Positions 1-8,374 are shown, counted from the first letter of the stretch. The stretch is 33,116 nucleotides of DNA from Methanobrevibacter sp. (GCF_015062985.1 NZ_SUTI01000018.1:1-33116), one strand, 5' to 3'. Translations and numbers: made by a program. Notes: a model not told the origin generated them from the sequence alone.

Positions 1-1
1 A

Positions 2-70
2 GGTTCCCCTGTTGGTAAAAACGTAGAAGAATCCATTAAATTATTAGGAGACGTAATTGCAAGTTTCTAA
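2..70 (+). CDS. C-terminal end of an unidentified gene (partial)
   Basis: An open frame enters from the left edge and ends at TAA 68-70, giving 22 residues that finish DVIASF. The piece contains a GKNVEESIKLLG stretch, compatible with the last helix of a small alpha/beta protein such as a flavodoxin or FMN-reductase family member, but that is only a guess. It is kept because a good intrinsic-type terminator overlaps its stop codon, as expected of a real gene end. Confidence 0.55.
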   Translation, partial: GSPVGKNVEESIKLLGDVIASF

Positions 71-101
71 ACTTGCTTCTCTTTCTTTTTTTTATTTTTT
101 T
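59..101 (+). terminator. Hairpin plus T-tract terminator over the first stop codon
   Basis: Arms 59-66 (GCAAGTTT) and 69-76 (AAACTTGC) are perfect reverse complements with only CT between them, and are followed by a pyrimidine tract with two long T runs to about 101. The hairpin includes the stop codon of the partial gene. Archaeal termination depends mainly on the T-tract; the hairpin is an additional feature. Confidence 0.65.
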
Positions 102-207
102 AAACCATTATACACAACTTATTAACCACTTATTTTTTTAACGATACTTTTTAATTACAAAAAACCAATAATATAATTATTACATTTATTATATTGCAGG
201 TATTATA

Positions 208-1290
208 ATGGAAATTGAAAATTTAACAAAAGAAATTAGACAAAGGGCTTTTGAGCGAAAAGATCCTAAAACTCCGGAACAAGTCGGGGCCAGTTGGTAT
301 AATGATGATTTAACATATGACGGTGTTGCAAAGACACTGTTTATAATTCTGCCAACACCAGGTTGTTCATGGGCTCTTGGAGATAGCGGCGGATGTACAA
401 TGTGCAGTTATGTTTCTGATTGCACATTAGAACCTATTGACAGTGAAACTATCTTGAGAATATTTAATGAACACTTATCCAGACATCCAATAGCTGAAGA
501 GGACAAGATTACTGTGAAACTGTTTGCATCCGGAAGCTTTCTGAATCCTTATGAACTTCCAAAGGATGCCCGTGACGAAATATTGAAAACATTAATGGAC
601 CTTGGCAATGTGACTGAGATTGTTGTTGAATCCAGACCAGAATACGTTAAAGAGGAATATCTGGATGAAATTTTTGAAATTATCGGAGATACATTATTTG
701 AAGTGAGCATAGGTCTCGAAACATCAAACGATTACACTCGTCTTAAAAAAATCAATAAGGGCTTCACAAGAGATGAATTTGAAAACGCGATTAAATTGAT
801 GCAAAACTTAAAAGAAACTAAAGGATATAATTTGAAATCAAAAGCATATATCTTTGTTAAACCTATTCTTGTATCCGAAAAGCAAGCCATTGATGAAGCG
901 ATTGAAACCGCAAGATACTGCAATTCAATTGGAGTCAATAGGATTTCATTTTGTCCTGCAACAATACATGCCGGAACTGTTATTGAGAAATTCTGGAGAA
1001 AAGGAGCGTATCAGCCTCCATGGATCTGGTCATGTGTTGAAATCATAAATACAGTCCGTGAAGAATTAGACATTCCTGCACTTCTTGACACTTCAGGATT
1101 CGGTTCAAGACGTGGCCCATATAACTGTAAAAAATGTAATAAAGATTTGAAACATATGATAATAGCTAACAATTTAACTCAAAGCAAAATTGAATATGAA
1201 TGTGAATGTAAAAAGGAATGGTTAGCTGAAATCAATAATTCGGATATGAATGGCTCAACCGTTGAAATCAAACATATCCCATTATATTAA
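208..1290 (+). CDS. raSEA: Archaeosine biosynthesis radical SAM protein RaSEA
   Basis: This 360-residue protein is recognised as RaSEA, the radical SAM enzyme that works with ArcS to turn preQ0-lysine at position 15 of archaeal tRNA into archaeosine. The unusual cluster motif CX9CX2C is at Cys53, Cys63 and Cys66 (PGCSWALGDSGGCTMC), as in the Elp3/MiaB-like branch to which RaSEA belongs. The central TIM-barrel strands are visible, for example VKLFASGSF and EVSIGLETSND. The C-terminus carries CKKC and a later CEC group that could bind a metal. The ATG at 208 is preceded by AGGT at 198-201. ArcS is not in this window. The product name rests on recognising the family; the motif is seen directly. 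Confidence 0.85.
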   Translation: MEIENLTKEIRQRAFERKDPKTPEQVGASWYNDDLTYDGVAKTLFIILPTPGCSWALGDSGGCTMCSYVSDCTLEPIDSETILRIFNEHLSRHPIAEEDKITVKLFASGSFLNPYELPKDARDEILKTLMDLGNVTEIVVESRPEYVKEEYLDEIFEIIGDTLFEVSIGLETSNDYTRLKKINKGFTRDEFENAIKLMQNLKETKGYNLKSKAYIFVKPILVSEKQAIDEAIETARYCNSIGVNRISFCPATIHAGTVIEKFWRKGAYQPPWIWSCVEIINTVREELDIPALLDTSGFGSRRGPYNCKKCNKDLKHMIIANNLTQSKIEYECECKKEWLAEINNSDMNGSTVEIKHIPLY

Positions 1291-1327
1291 TATAATTAAA
1301 ACTATTAATTATTATTAGGAGGAAATT

Positions 1328-1810
1328 ATGAAAACTAAATTTATTAGTTTACTGGCTATAATTCTCGGATTAATTATTATTATATTCCCGATGATGGGGG
1401 CTATCAGCGTTAGTGCATTAATCGGATTATCAGTCCTGCTAATGTCCATCTATTTACTTGTTGTTGGAGTAAGTATAATAGATTATAACACTAGCGGTGC
1501 GATATTAGATTTGCTTTTGGGAATCATACTTTTATTATTAAGCGTTTCTTTAATATTCAATCCATCATTGCTTGGATTTTTAGCCGAAATTACATTATAT
1601 CTTGCAGGAATAATGCTGATTGTTGTTTCTTTAATATCTCTAATAAATAATCGCAGCAGCAGATACGGATTCTATATCGGAATTGCTGGTGTTGTGCTCG
1701 GTTTGTTATACATTATTATTGGAACCTACATTTCAAATCCTATTATACTCGGTACATTAATCGGAATATGGTTAGTTCTAAATGGTATATTTAAATTAAT
1801 GGATAGGTAA
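1328..1810 (+). CDS. DUF308/HdeD-like small integral membrane protein
   Basis: This 160-residue protein is almost entirely hydrophobic, with about five to six membrane segments arranged as repeated helical hairpins, and short polar turns such as DYNTSG and NNRSSR. This matches the DUF308 (HdeD-like) family, whose biochemical role is not established in archaea. GGAGGA at 1319-1324 is a strong ribosome binding site for the ATG. It ends in a terminator hairpin that includes its stop codon. It lies 37 bases after RaSEA on the same strand, but nothing ties the two functionally. Confidence 0.65.
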   Translation: MKTKFISLLAIILGLIIIIFPMMGAISVSALIGLSVLLMSIYLLVVGVSIIDYNTSGAILDLLLGIILLLLSVSLIFNPSLLGFLAEITLYLAGIMLIVVSLISLINNRSSRYGFYIGIAGVVLGLLYIIIGTYISNPIILGTLIGIWLVLNGIFKLMDR

Positions 1811-1832
1811 CCTATCCAAATTCTCTTTTTTT
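1801..1832 (+). terminator. Terminator overlapping the DUF308 stop codon and abutting the next start
   Basis: GGATAGG (1801-1807) and CCTATCC (1811-1817) form a perfect 7-bp stem whose three-base loop is the TAA stop codon itself. A run of seven or more T follows at 1825-1832. The next gene begins within about ten bases, so read-through or a promoter inside the upstream gene is needed to express it. Confidence 0.65.
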
Positions 1833-1842
1833 GGTGTTGAAT

Positions 1843-3111
1843 TTGATTGGAATTAGTGCAGATTTTGACCCCGTCCATAAAGGTCATGAAAAATTACTTG
1901 AAGAAGCAAGAAAACTAGCTGACGAAAATAATAAAAAGGTAGTGGTATACTTAAACAAAGGTTTCAGTGCTAATCACGCTCCTTTTTTCGTGAATTTCGA
2001 AGCTCGCCGCGAAATGGCTTTGGCTCTTGGAGCCGATGAAGTCAGGTCATTTGAAGGGCTTCATCACAGGCTAGTCCTATCATATAGCGTTCCAATTAGG
2101 CTTAAGCAAATGATTGACGATGGAGTGACAGATTACATTACCTCCGCAAGCATTTCCCTGAATGAAATCAAGCAGAAAGCACAGCCTTTCATTGACGAAG
2201 GAAATTTTGTTGGAATGCCAAAAAGCTATACTAACCGAAATGAAATTCGATGGTATGCAATAAATGAATTTTTAGGCTCCAAAGTCGACTATCATGTTGT
2301 TAAAGAGTTCAACAAGGAGAAATACTCCGGAAGGCTGATTAGACAATCCATCATTGATAACGGCATGACCATAACAGATGATGTCAGGAAATTACTTCCA
2401 AAAACCACAGTAGAAATCCTTCAAAGAGAAATCGATGCCGGCAATGTCCCGGGAGAGAGGAACTGGAATGACATCTATAAAAGAATGAACACCTATTCCA
2501 GAGGAAATCTCGAAAAAATAGCTTATCTTAATGGAAATACAATAAATGAAATAATCAAACGAAGAGTGTATAGGGACCCTGAATCCATATGGGCTGTTTT
2601 CAGAAGATCAGATTACGGTCCGGTAATGACCCGGCTTGCAATCAGTGCCATTGAAATGGACGTCAGCAAACAGGAAGTGATGGATTTGATGAAAAGTTAT
2701 GAGGCTCAGGGAGTAATTCCGGAAAATCAGAAAGTTCAAAAGGTAATCGATAGGGCATGGTATGTGGCAAGCGAAGGACAAAAGGGCATCAGTGCACGTG
2801 AAGCGAATGAAAAATTCAGAAGCGAAAATATTGAAGTTGACGCCCCATCAACACTTGAAGCTGGGCTGAACTTGACAAAATTTGAAACCAAAATCACCAA
2901 AGAGGGATTGGATACTGACTTGTATGTTGACAAAAACGGAAAAATATCTGTACAGTTCAAAAGTGAAGGCAAAAAAATCAAGACCAACTTAAGGCTTCCT
3001 GCCGTTGAGGTCACCTACCTCCGATACATTATGGATTCCCATTTCATTCCAGTTAGCGGAAGCATAAAAAAAGCCAAAAAGGGATTCAAGGTTAAGGTGG
3101 TTATTGGTTAA
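1843..3111 (+). CDS. HxGH nucleotidyltransferase, TmcAL/cytidylyltransferase-like
   Basis: The N-terminus (MIGISADFDPVHKGH) holds the HxGH signature of the nucleotidyltransferase superfamily, followed by a conserved NFEARREMALALGADEV stretch like that of bacterial TmcAL (tRNA-Met cytidine acetate ligase). The C-terminal half (about residues 230-420) has no motif I can name. The substrate is therefore open: tRNA modification is plausible, coenzyme adenylylation is possible. In-frame TTG 1831, GTG 1834 and TTG 1837 are also available, but TTG 1843 sits six bases after GGTG (1833-1836), the spacing seen at many starts in this window, and gives the compact family-like N-terminus. Its 3' end overlaps the convergent gene by 11 bases. 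Confidence 0.7.
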   Translation: MIGISADFDPVHKGHEKLLEEARKLADENNKKVVVYLNKGFSANHAPFFVNFEARREMALALGADEVRSFEGLHHRLVLSYSVPIRLKQMIDDGVTDYITSASISLNEIKQKAQPFIDEGNFVGMPKSYTNRNEIRWYAINEFLGSKVDYHVVKEFNKEKYSGRLIRQSIIDNGMTITDDVRKLLPKTTVEILQREIDAGNVPGERNWNDIYKRMNTYSRGNLEKIAYLNGNTINEIIKRRVYRDPESIWAVFRRSDYGPVMTRLAISAIEMDVSKQEVMDLMKSYEAQGVIPENQKVQKVIDRAWYVASEGQKGISAREANEKFRSENIEVDAPSTLEAGLNLTKFETKITKEGLDTDLYVDKNGKISVQFKSEGKKIKTNLRLPAVEVTYLRYIMDSHFIPVSGSIKKAKKGFKVKVVIG

Positions 3112-3835
3112 GCTTTTTTAATGCAGCTTTAACCATTGTCAAGTCATTGTTTTCAAAATAGTCAATTATCTCTTCCAGTTCTTCTGATTTTCTTTTGGAA
3201 CTGTTTAATGTATTGTTTATTCTTGAAAGTGATTTGTCCTTAAATTCATCCCCTTCAGTCAGGGACAAAATCTCAAAAAATTCGTCTTTTAAATCATAAT
3301 CTTCAGCGAGTTCGGAAGCTTCAATCAATAATGCTGATAACGTTTTGGTATAAGTGCTTCTCAGCAATTTTAAAATGGCCACATCCCCGATATTATCGCT
3401 GATTTTTCTTGTGTCAATATATTTGTCTAAAAAAAGCAATTCATCACAATATTTTCCACAGACATATAGAATCGGATGGGTTGAATCTATTTTTCCGATG
3501 ATGGCTCCGTCTACAAACTTCTCAACATGTTTTGAAATTTCGAAAGTTGTTTTAGGGGAAATATTGTTTAAATCAAGGTATATTCCCTTTGTTAATTTTC
3601 CATAATCTCGAGCCACTTTTAAGGCATTTTTTGGAGAACTGGCTGAAATTAAAATATCTGAATTGAGGGCAACCTCTTCAAAAGTTGTTAAAACTTGAAT
3701 ATCTGCATCTTTAATGGAATCGATGGTTTTTTGTGATCTGCCCTCAAATGAAGTGATGAATGCAATATCTTCGGACTGTATTAAATTAATTAGATTTTTT
3801 GAAACCTTTCCGAATCCGATTAATCCGATAATCAT
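3101..3835 (-). CDS. NAD(P)-binding 6-phosphogluconate dehydrogenase-like protein (DUF1932 type)
   Basis: The protein is 244 residues from the chosen start. It opens with MIIGLIGFGKVSKN, a Rossmann GxGxxx nucleotide-binding loop, and continues with an ILISASSPKNAL segment typical of the beta-hydroxyacid dehydrogenase fold. The helical second half (KLLRSTYTKTLSALLIEA) matches the C-terminal DUF1932 domain in style. Substrate unknown. An upstream in-frame ATG at 3865 would overlap the preceding gene by 26 bases; the ATG at 3835 has GTGAT just upstream and leaves a 4-base gap, so it is preferred. It is the last gene of the leftward run that begins with MoxR. Its TAA (3101-3103) lies inside the end of the opposing nucleotidyltransferase gene. 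Confidence 0.6.
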   Translation of the reverse strand: MIIGLIGFGKVSKNLINLIQSEDIAFITSFEGRSQKTIDSIKDADIQVLTTFEEVALNSDILISASSPKNALKVARDYGKLTKGIYLDLNNISPKTTFEISKHVEKFVDGAIIGKIDSTHPILYVCGKYCDELLFLDKYIDTRKISDNIGDVAILKLLRSTYTKTLSALLIEASELAEDYDLKDEFFEILSLTEGDEFKDKSLSRINNTLNSSKRKSEELEEIIDYFENNDLTMVKAALKKLNQ

Positions 3836-3839
3836 AATA

Positions 3840-4700
3840 TCACTTTTTAAAAAGAAGCATATCATGCAGGTTTACGCCTATGTCTCTTGAAATTGTATTG
3901 CATTTTGCACATAATAAAAAGAAGATATCCTTATCGGACAAGTCAATTTCGGTTAAACCTTCATAATTTCCCATACCTTTTGAAATTATAAATTCATGAC
4001 TGTTGAAAATCTCTCTAAATTCATCTGAAATTTCACTATCAACATAACCAACAGTTCCCGCACCTATCTCAACGATTTCACCGAATTCATCAAGACCGGC
4101 ATCCAAAGCTTCAGCCACACATGCATCATTGAGAATAGGCTCTGATTTAACGGCAATTGTGATGTCCAAGCCATATTCCTTAATTTTGGATAAAAGCAAT
4201 TTATCAAATACGATTTCTCCCGTATTGTCCACTAAATAGAGCACTTTATCATGGGTTTTTAATGAATTTTCAAATTCGTCAATGTCTTTGATGGACAGAT
4301 CCTTGTCTAGGGAATTTTTAATAACGCTTTCAATATCATCATCCAATGTGAATGCACCAAAATCTAGAATATTGCCTATTATGGCAATTTTGACATGGTT
4401 TTCCAAACTGTCATCTGCATCCAATATCCTTTTGACATCAGGCAAATATTTTAGCGCAATCTCGTTTCCTTCAATTTTTTCCTTGTAATACGGATCCCTG
4501 CAGCCGGTTTTTTGTTTGATTATGCTGTGCATGGCGGATCCTGTGCCGTTGGAATTAGTTCCCTCATTGAAATTTTTACTTAAGAATTGGAAAATTTCCC
4601 CCATGACTTCCATCTTAAGCATTTCATCATCTGTGGATAAATCTAAAGCTTCTCTTGCCTGTCTTAAAAAACAAGGTCCGCATTCATAACTAATTTTCAA
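3840..4700 (-). CDS. DUF89/ARMT1-like damage-control phosphatase
   Basis: This 286-residue protein has the hallmarks of archaeal DUF89: an N-terminal CGPC (Cys7, Cys10), a central DNTGEIVFD metal-binding loop, a KGMGNYEGL segment and a late CAKCNTI motif. Members are metal-dependent phosphatases proposed to remove damaged or surplus phosphometabolites. The substrate here is unknown. The start is TTG at 4700. Its ribosome binding site is the GGGGG formed by the last two glycine codons of the sulfur-carrier gene immediately upstream, so the two genes are translationally close (stop and start 2 bases apart). Confidence 0.8.
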   Translation of the reverse strand: MKISYECGPCFLRQAREALDLSTDDEMLKMEVMGEIFQFLSKNFNEGTNSNGTGSAMHSIIKQKTGCRDPYYKEKIEGNEIALKYLPDVKRILDADDSLENHVKIAIIGNILDFGAFTLDDDIESVIKNSLDKDLSIKDIDEFENSLKTHDKVLYLVDNTGEIVFDKLLLSKIKEYGLDITIAVKSEPILNDACVAEALDAGLDEFGEIVEIGAGTVGYVDSEISDEFREIFNSHEFIISKGMGNYEGLTEIDLSDKDIFFLLCAKCNTISRDIGVNLHDMLLFKK

Positions 4701-4702
4701 AA

Positions 4703-4906
4703 TTAACCCCCATAAATGATTTGAACTAATTGTATTTCATCATCATCATTGATTACTGTATCTTCAATTACTAGTTCCCCATTCTGTTTTGACACCATTG
4801 TCTGGGCGGATAATTCTAATTCATTGAGCAAATCTCTAATAGTATAATCAGACTTTGGAATTTCACGCTGTTCTTCTAAATTTTTATATTTCAATGTAAA
4901 TGACAT
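4703..4906 (-). CDS. ThiS/MoaD-family ubiquitin-like sulfur carrier
   Basis: This 67-residue protein has a beta-grasp composition and ends in IIYGG. A free C-terminal Gly-Gly is the site adenylated and thiocarboxylated in ThiS, MoaD, TtuB and archaeal SAMP proteins. It is directly downstream (4 bases) of a TtuA-type tRNA thiolase, whose known bacterial partner TtuB is such a carrier, so I infer it donates sulfur for tRNA 2-thiolation. A role in molybdopterin or protein modification cannot be excluded. No E1-like activating enzyme is in this window. The codons for the terminal Gly-Gly also serve as ribosome binding site for the next gene. Confidence 0.8.
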   Translation of the reverse strand: MSFTLKYKNLEEQREIPKSDYTIRDLLNELELSAQTMVSKQNGELVIEDTVINDDDEIQLVQIIYGG

Positions 4907-4910
4907 GATT

Positions 4911-5828
4911 TCACAATCCTAATTCTTCTAAAAAGGAACATGCTTTGCATAGCTCATTTGCAGATGGCTCACCGCATCTGACACACCTTCCATGAGAATA
5001 ATCTTTTTTAAGTTCCTCTTTTAATATTCCTTTAATTTTGTCATAACCTCTTAATGTTGAGTATTTGATTGTCGGGTGTTTTTCGGACAGCTGGTTGATG
5101 ACTTCTGAAACCTCCCCTCTGAATGACTGCATTGCATAAGGGCAACTGTCAAAATGAACCTCCAATTCTTTTGCAACCACATATAATCCAATTTCCCTTT
5201 CAGGTATTTCACGCAATGGTTTGATTTTAACTGTGAATTCTTTGGCTTTGGATTCTGTTTTTGCACCCAATTTTGTCAGATTGTCAGTATTTCCTTCAAG
5301 ATAATTCATCATAATAGCTTGAACTTCATCATCCAAATTGTGGCCGGTGGCTATTTTAGTAGCTCCCATTTCGCGAGCTGCTTTATTGATAAGAGTCCTT
5401 CTGAATACTCCGCAATATGTGCAGGAACCCTTATGATTCTCCTTTTGCATTATCTCATCTAAAGTGATGCCGTACTCTTCTTTGAGGCTTACGATTTTAT
5501 GTTCAATCCCCAACCTTTCGGCATGGCGAATAGCTATGTCAACACCTTCCTGGCGATAATTATCGATTCCTTCATCAACAGTTACTGCACAAATGTCAAT
5601 GACGTTCATTTGCCTGAAAGAATTTAGAATTTCTAAAGTTGTTACACTGTCTTTTCCACCGGAAAGCGCTACTAAAACCTTATCTCCCTTATCCAACAAT
5701 TTTTCTTTACGGATGGTTTTTATGACTTTCTTTTCGATTGATTCTATGAAACAATCTTTACATAATAATTGACCGGACTGGTCTTTTTTAATAATGACTT
5801 TAGGATTACCACATTTACTGCATTGCAT
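4911..5828 (-). CDS. ttuA: TtuA/NcsA-type tRNA 2-thiolation enzyme
   Basis: This 305-residue protein is a complete TtuA-class tRNA 2-thiouridine synthetase (TIGR00269 type). Zinc ligands frame the protein: CSKC and CKDC at the N-terminus (Cys3, 6, 23, 26), and CVRC and CKAC at the C-terminus (Cys282, 285, 294, 297). The ATP pyrophosphatase loop SGGKDS is at 56-61. Cys136, Cys139 (CTYC) and Cys228 (DSCPY) match the three cysteines that hold the catalytic [4Fe-4S] cluster in TtuA, and ATGHNLDDE is also present. Family knowledge: it thiolates uridine 54 or 34 of tRNA depending on the subgroup; which one applies here is not decided by sequence alone. The neighbouring sulfur carrier supports the assignment. 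Confidence 0.85.
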   Translation of the reverse strand: MQCSKCGNPKVIIKKDQSGQLLCKDCFIESIEKKVIKTIRKEKLLDKGDKVLVALSGGKDSVTTLEILNSFRQMNVIDICAVTVDEGIDNYRQEGVDIAIRHAERLGIEHKIVSLKEEYGITLDEIMQKENHKGSCTYCGVFRRTLINKAAREMGATKIATGHNLDDEVQAIMMNYLEGNTDNLTKLGAKTESKAKEFTVKIKPLREIPEREIGLYVVAKELEVHFDSCPYAMQSFRGEVSEVINQLSEKHPTIKYSTLRGYDKIKGILKEELKKDYSHGRCVRCGEPSANELCKACSFLEELGL

Positions 5829-5838
5829 ATTATACTAC

Positions 5839-6996
5839 CTACATCTGTTCTACAAAGTGAGCCAATTGGTTCAGAGTGTTTACTTCAAATACCTGCGCTC
5901 CGGCACCTTCATAAAGTGAAACACAACTGTCAACAATATCCCATTTATTTCTATCTTCGGGATTTAAAATTACAACCTTCTTAGCATCCCTCACCATTTC
6001 CTCAACAATTTCAACACTGGCAGGAACACCGTGAACCTTCGGTCCCGCCCAGTCCCTGCAATCTGACAATATGATTACATAAGACTTGTTGCTTATATTA
6101 ACTTTTTCCTGAAAACTTGTAAATGCTGAGTACATGTCTGACGTTCCGTGAACCATCATGTTTTTGATTCTCATGTCCTTAACTTTTATAAAGGAGTCCA
6201 GAAGATATTCCTCTTTTAATGCCTTGGTGGTTTCAATCACCTTGTTGTCAAATTCGAATGTTCTTGACCGTTTAAATGCAGTCTGTGCCGAAAACATCAG
6301 CATGAAGAACCAGCTGCTGATCCATTCACATGATCCGCTAATGTCGTTTAAGAATAAATGTTCATTTTTATGAGGTCTAGGCTTGGCCTTTACAAGTTCA
6401 AATGGAACTCCACCATATTTTAGATTAGCTCGGATTGTTCTTCGAATATCAATTTTATGAGAATGTGTCTGAATCTTTCTTCTTGAACGCTTATTTGCGA
6501 TTCTTTTACCTAATCTTTGGCAGATTTCAAGCATACGTGGGTCAAATGTGTTTAATTTGGTCAAATCCTTATTCATCAATTCCCCATCACGTTCAAGCTG
6601 TTTGACTTCATCCAAAAGGGGCTGTCCTGAAAGCATTTTCAACTTTTCATTGGTGATTTTTTCCTCTCTGACCTTCTTGGCCATGCTTCCCTGTTTTTTG
6701 ATTATGTACTTATTGGATTTAGGTCCTGCACCTCTATATGCAGTACCCTTATTCAATTCATTGAGAGGACTCTTTTCAGGTTTCGGCGGTGCAAAGACCT
6801 TATCGAAAACTTTGTTGAATTTTGGAATGTCATACCTGTCCTTAACATACACTGCCATCAACGCTGTCTTTAACAAATTTCTATCTTCAATTCCCAAATC
6901 CATATAGATTTTAACAGCTGCCTGAGTGCTTCTGATACTGACGGGCAATCCCTGTTCCCTTAATTGAGCTGATAAAGTTACAATCTTGCTAATCAT
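5839..6996 (-). CDS. VWA domain CoxE-like protein
   Basis: This 385-residue protein has a basic, helical first half and a von Willebrand A domain from about residue 210. The metal-ion-dependent adhesion site is visible as DISGS (Asp218, Ser220, Ser222), with HGTSD and LSDCRD further on. Proteins of this kind (CoxE-like) pair with MoxR AAA+ ATPases as chelatase-like or protein-remodelling modules. The MoxR gene lies immediately upstream with one base between stop and start. The client is unknown. Its gene neighbours downstream are the tRNA thiolation pair, which raises but does not prove a link to metal-cluster handling. Confidence 0.8.
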   Translation of the reverse strand: MISKIVTLSAQLREQGLPVSIRSTQAAVKIYMDLGIEDRNLLKTALMAVYVKDRYDIPKFNKVFDKVFAPPKPEKSPLNELNKGTAYRGAGPKSNKYIIKKQGSMAKKVREEKITNEKLKMLSGQPLLDEVKQLERDGELMNKDLTKLNTFDPRMLEICQRLGKRIANKRSRRKIQTHSHKIDIRRTIRANLKYGGVPFELVKAKPRPHKNEHLFLNDISGSCEWISSWFFMLMFSAQTAFKRSRTFEFDNKVIETTKALKEEYLLDSFIKVKDMRIKNMMVHGTSDMYSAFTSFQEKVNISNKSYVIILSDCRDWAGPKVHGVPASVEIVEEMVRDAKKVVILNPEDRNKWDIVDSCVSLYEGAGAQVFEVNTLNQLAHFVEQM

Positions 6997-6997
6997 C

Positions 6998-7852
6998 TTA
7001 TCTTTTATTAAATACGTCTTTTATAACTCTTTTTTTATCGCTTTCAGTTTTAATTGCCACGCCAATACTGTTTTCCAGGGATTCATCGATATTTCTTGTT
7101 CCGAGGTTAGTGACAGAACGCACCCAATCAACAGTTCCCCTGACAGAAGGCTTTTTCATCAAATTGAGATTACGTATTTCATGAACCAATTTGACAACAT
7201 AAGAAACTGTTTCATCATCCGCTTCAGGTATTTTGGATTTGACTATTTTTATTTCCCTTTCAACAGTAGGATACGGAATGTATAAGAACAGACATCTGTC
7301 CTTTGTCTCATCAAGCAATGACCTTTGAGAATTGGATGTCAAAATAACAATCAAATCGTTCTTTAGCTGGAATGTTCCTAAATCGTTAATGGTTATTTCC
7401 TGTTCACCTAATGCCTGAAGCAGGAAACTTTCAACTTCCTCATCCGCCTTGTCAATTTCATCGATTAACAATACTGAATTATTATCATTTAAAAAAGCAT
7501 TTAATAAAGGCCTTCTTATGAAAAATTCTTCATCAAAAATCTTATCTTCCTTATTGGAATCATTTCTGGCAGCTTCCAAATGCAACAACTGTTTTTGATA
7601 ATTCCATTCACCAACAATCTGCTCAAATGTTATTCCCTCATAACATTGTATCCTGAAAAAGTCCCTTTCAAAAGTTTTTGCAATCACTTTTGCAAGCTCG
7701 GTTTTTCCTACACCCGGAGGACCTTCAATGAGAATTGGCTTACCGAGTAAAAAAGACAAATATATTGTAGTTGAAATTTCATTATTTGAAACATAATCTG
7801 CATTTAACAAACTTTTGTCAATATCTTTTATACTAATATTTTCAACTTGCAA
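6998..7852 (-). CDS. MoxR-type AAA+ ATPase
   Basis: This 284-residue protein carries Walker A GPPGVGKT (44-51), Walker B LLIDEIDKA (128-136), a sensor-1 ILTSNSQ and an arginine-containing RTKDRCLF-like region, with the C-terminal lid following. This is the MoxR/CoxD-like group, which acts with VWA proteins on other proteins. The start is TTG at 7852 with AAGGTT upstream. It is the first gene of a leftward operon-like run to 3101. The 114 bases upstream, shared with the divergent Ser/Gly-rich gene, must hold its promoter. Confidence 0.8.
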   Translation of the reverse strand: MQVENISIKDIDKSLLNADYVSNNEISTTIYLSFLLGKPILIEGPPGVGKTELAKVIAKTFERDFFRIQCYEGITFEQIVGEWNYQKQLLHLEAARNDSNKEDKIFDEEFFIRRPLLNAFLNDNNSVLLIDEIDKADEEVESFLLQALGEQEITINDLGTFQLKNDLIVILTSNSQRSLLDETKDRCLFLYIPYPTVEREIKIVKSKIPEADDETVSYVVKLVHEIRNLNLMKKPSVRGTVDWVRSVTNLGTRNIDESLENSIGVAIKTESDKKRVIKDVFNKR

Positions 7853-7966
7853 TGTTTAACCTTCATAAAAATTTATTATTAAAATAAGATTTAATCTAAA
7901 TTTATTTAAACTTTATGTAACTAATATATGTAATAACGAATATAAATTATATCATGGAGGTAATTT

Positions 7967-8374
7967 ATGGAACGTGAAGATAAAATTATAGGTGCATTAC
8001 TCATTGTAATTTTATTATTATTAGCAGTTGCTTTCATTGTCAGTGGAACTGGAATGTCACTTATGAAACAGGAACCAGTTGTTAATAAAACAAATGTAAC
8101 TATGAATGATACAAATATAACTAATAATACAAATTTAACAAGTTATGATTTAAGTTATTTGTCACAAGACGGTTCTAGCCAATCCTCTGGCTCTTCAGGC
8201 AGTAGCGGATACAGCGGTGGATACAGCGGCAGTTCCTACTCTTATGATTCAGGTTCTTATCCAGATAGTGGCAGTGACCAAGGAGGCCAAGAAGGTGGCT
8301 CCGAAGGCGGCCAAGAAGGTGGATCTGAAGGCAGCCAAGACGCTCCTGTTGAAGGAGGAAATAACGAAGGATAA
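7967..8374 (+). CDS. Membrane-anchored Ser/Gly-rich surface protein with clustered N-glycosylation sequons
   Basis: This 135-residue protein is not recognised as a known family. One hydrophobic segment (about residues 8-28) is followed by a stretch (about 39-55) with six N-x-T sequons in close succession (NKT, NVT, NDT, NIT, NNT, NLT). A Ser/Gly/Tyr-rich region comes next, and then an acidic tail built of GGQEGGSE repeats. The tail is encoded by a 24-base direct repeat (8285-8308 and 8309-8332, two differences). The layout suggests an extracellular low-complexity tail, N-glycosylated near the membrane. GGAGGT precedes the ATG. It is monocistronic: divergent from MoxR and convergent with the next gene. 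Confidence 0.7.
   Translation: MEREDKIIGALLIVILLLLAVAFIVSGTGMSLMKQEPVVNKTNVTMNDTNITNNTNLTSYDLSYLSQDGSSQSSGSSGSSGYSGGYSGSSYSYDSGSYPDSGSDQGGQEGGSEGGQEGGSEGSQDAPVEGGNNEG
8285..8332 (+). repeat. 24-base tandem repeat in the Gly/Glu-rich tail
   Basis: Two adjacent 24-base units (8285-8308, 8309-8332) begin GGCCAAGAAGGTGG and differ at two positions. They encode GQEGGSEG units, and a decayed third unit follows. Such in-frame repeats can change number by slippage. Confidence 0.8.
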
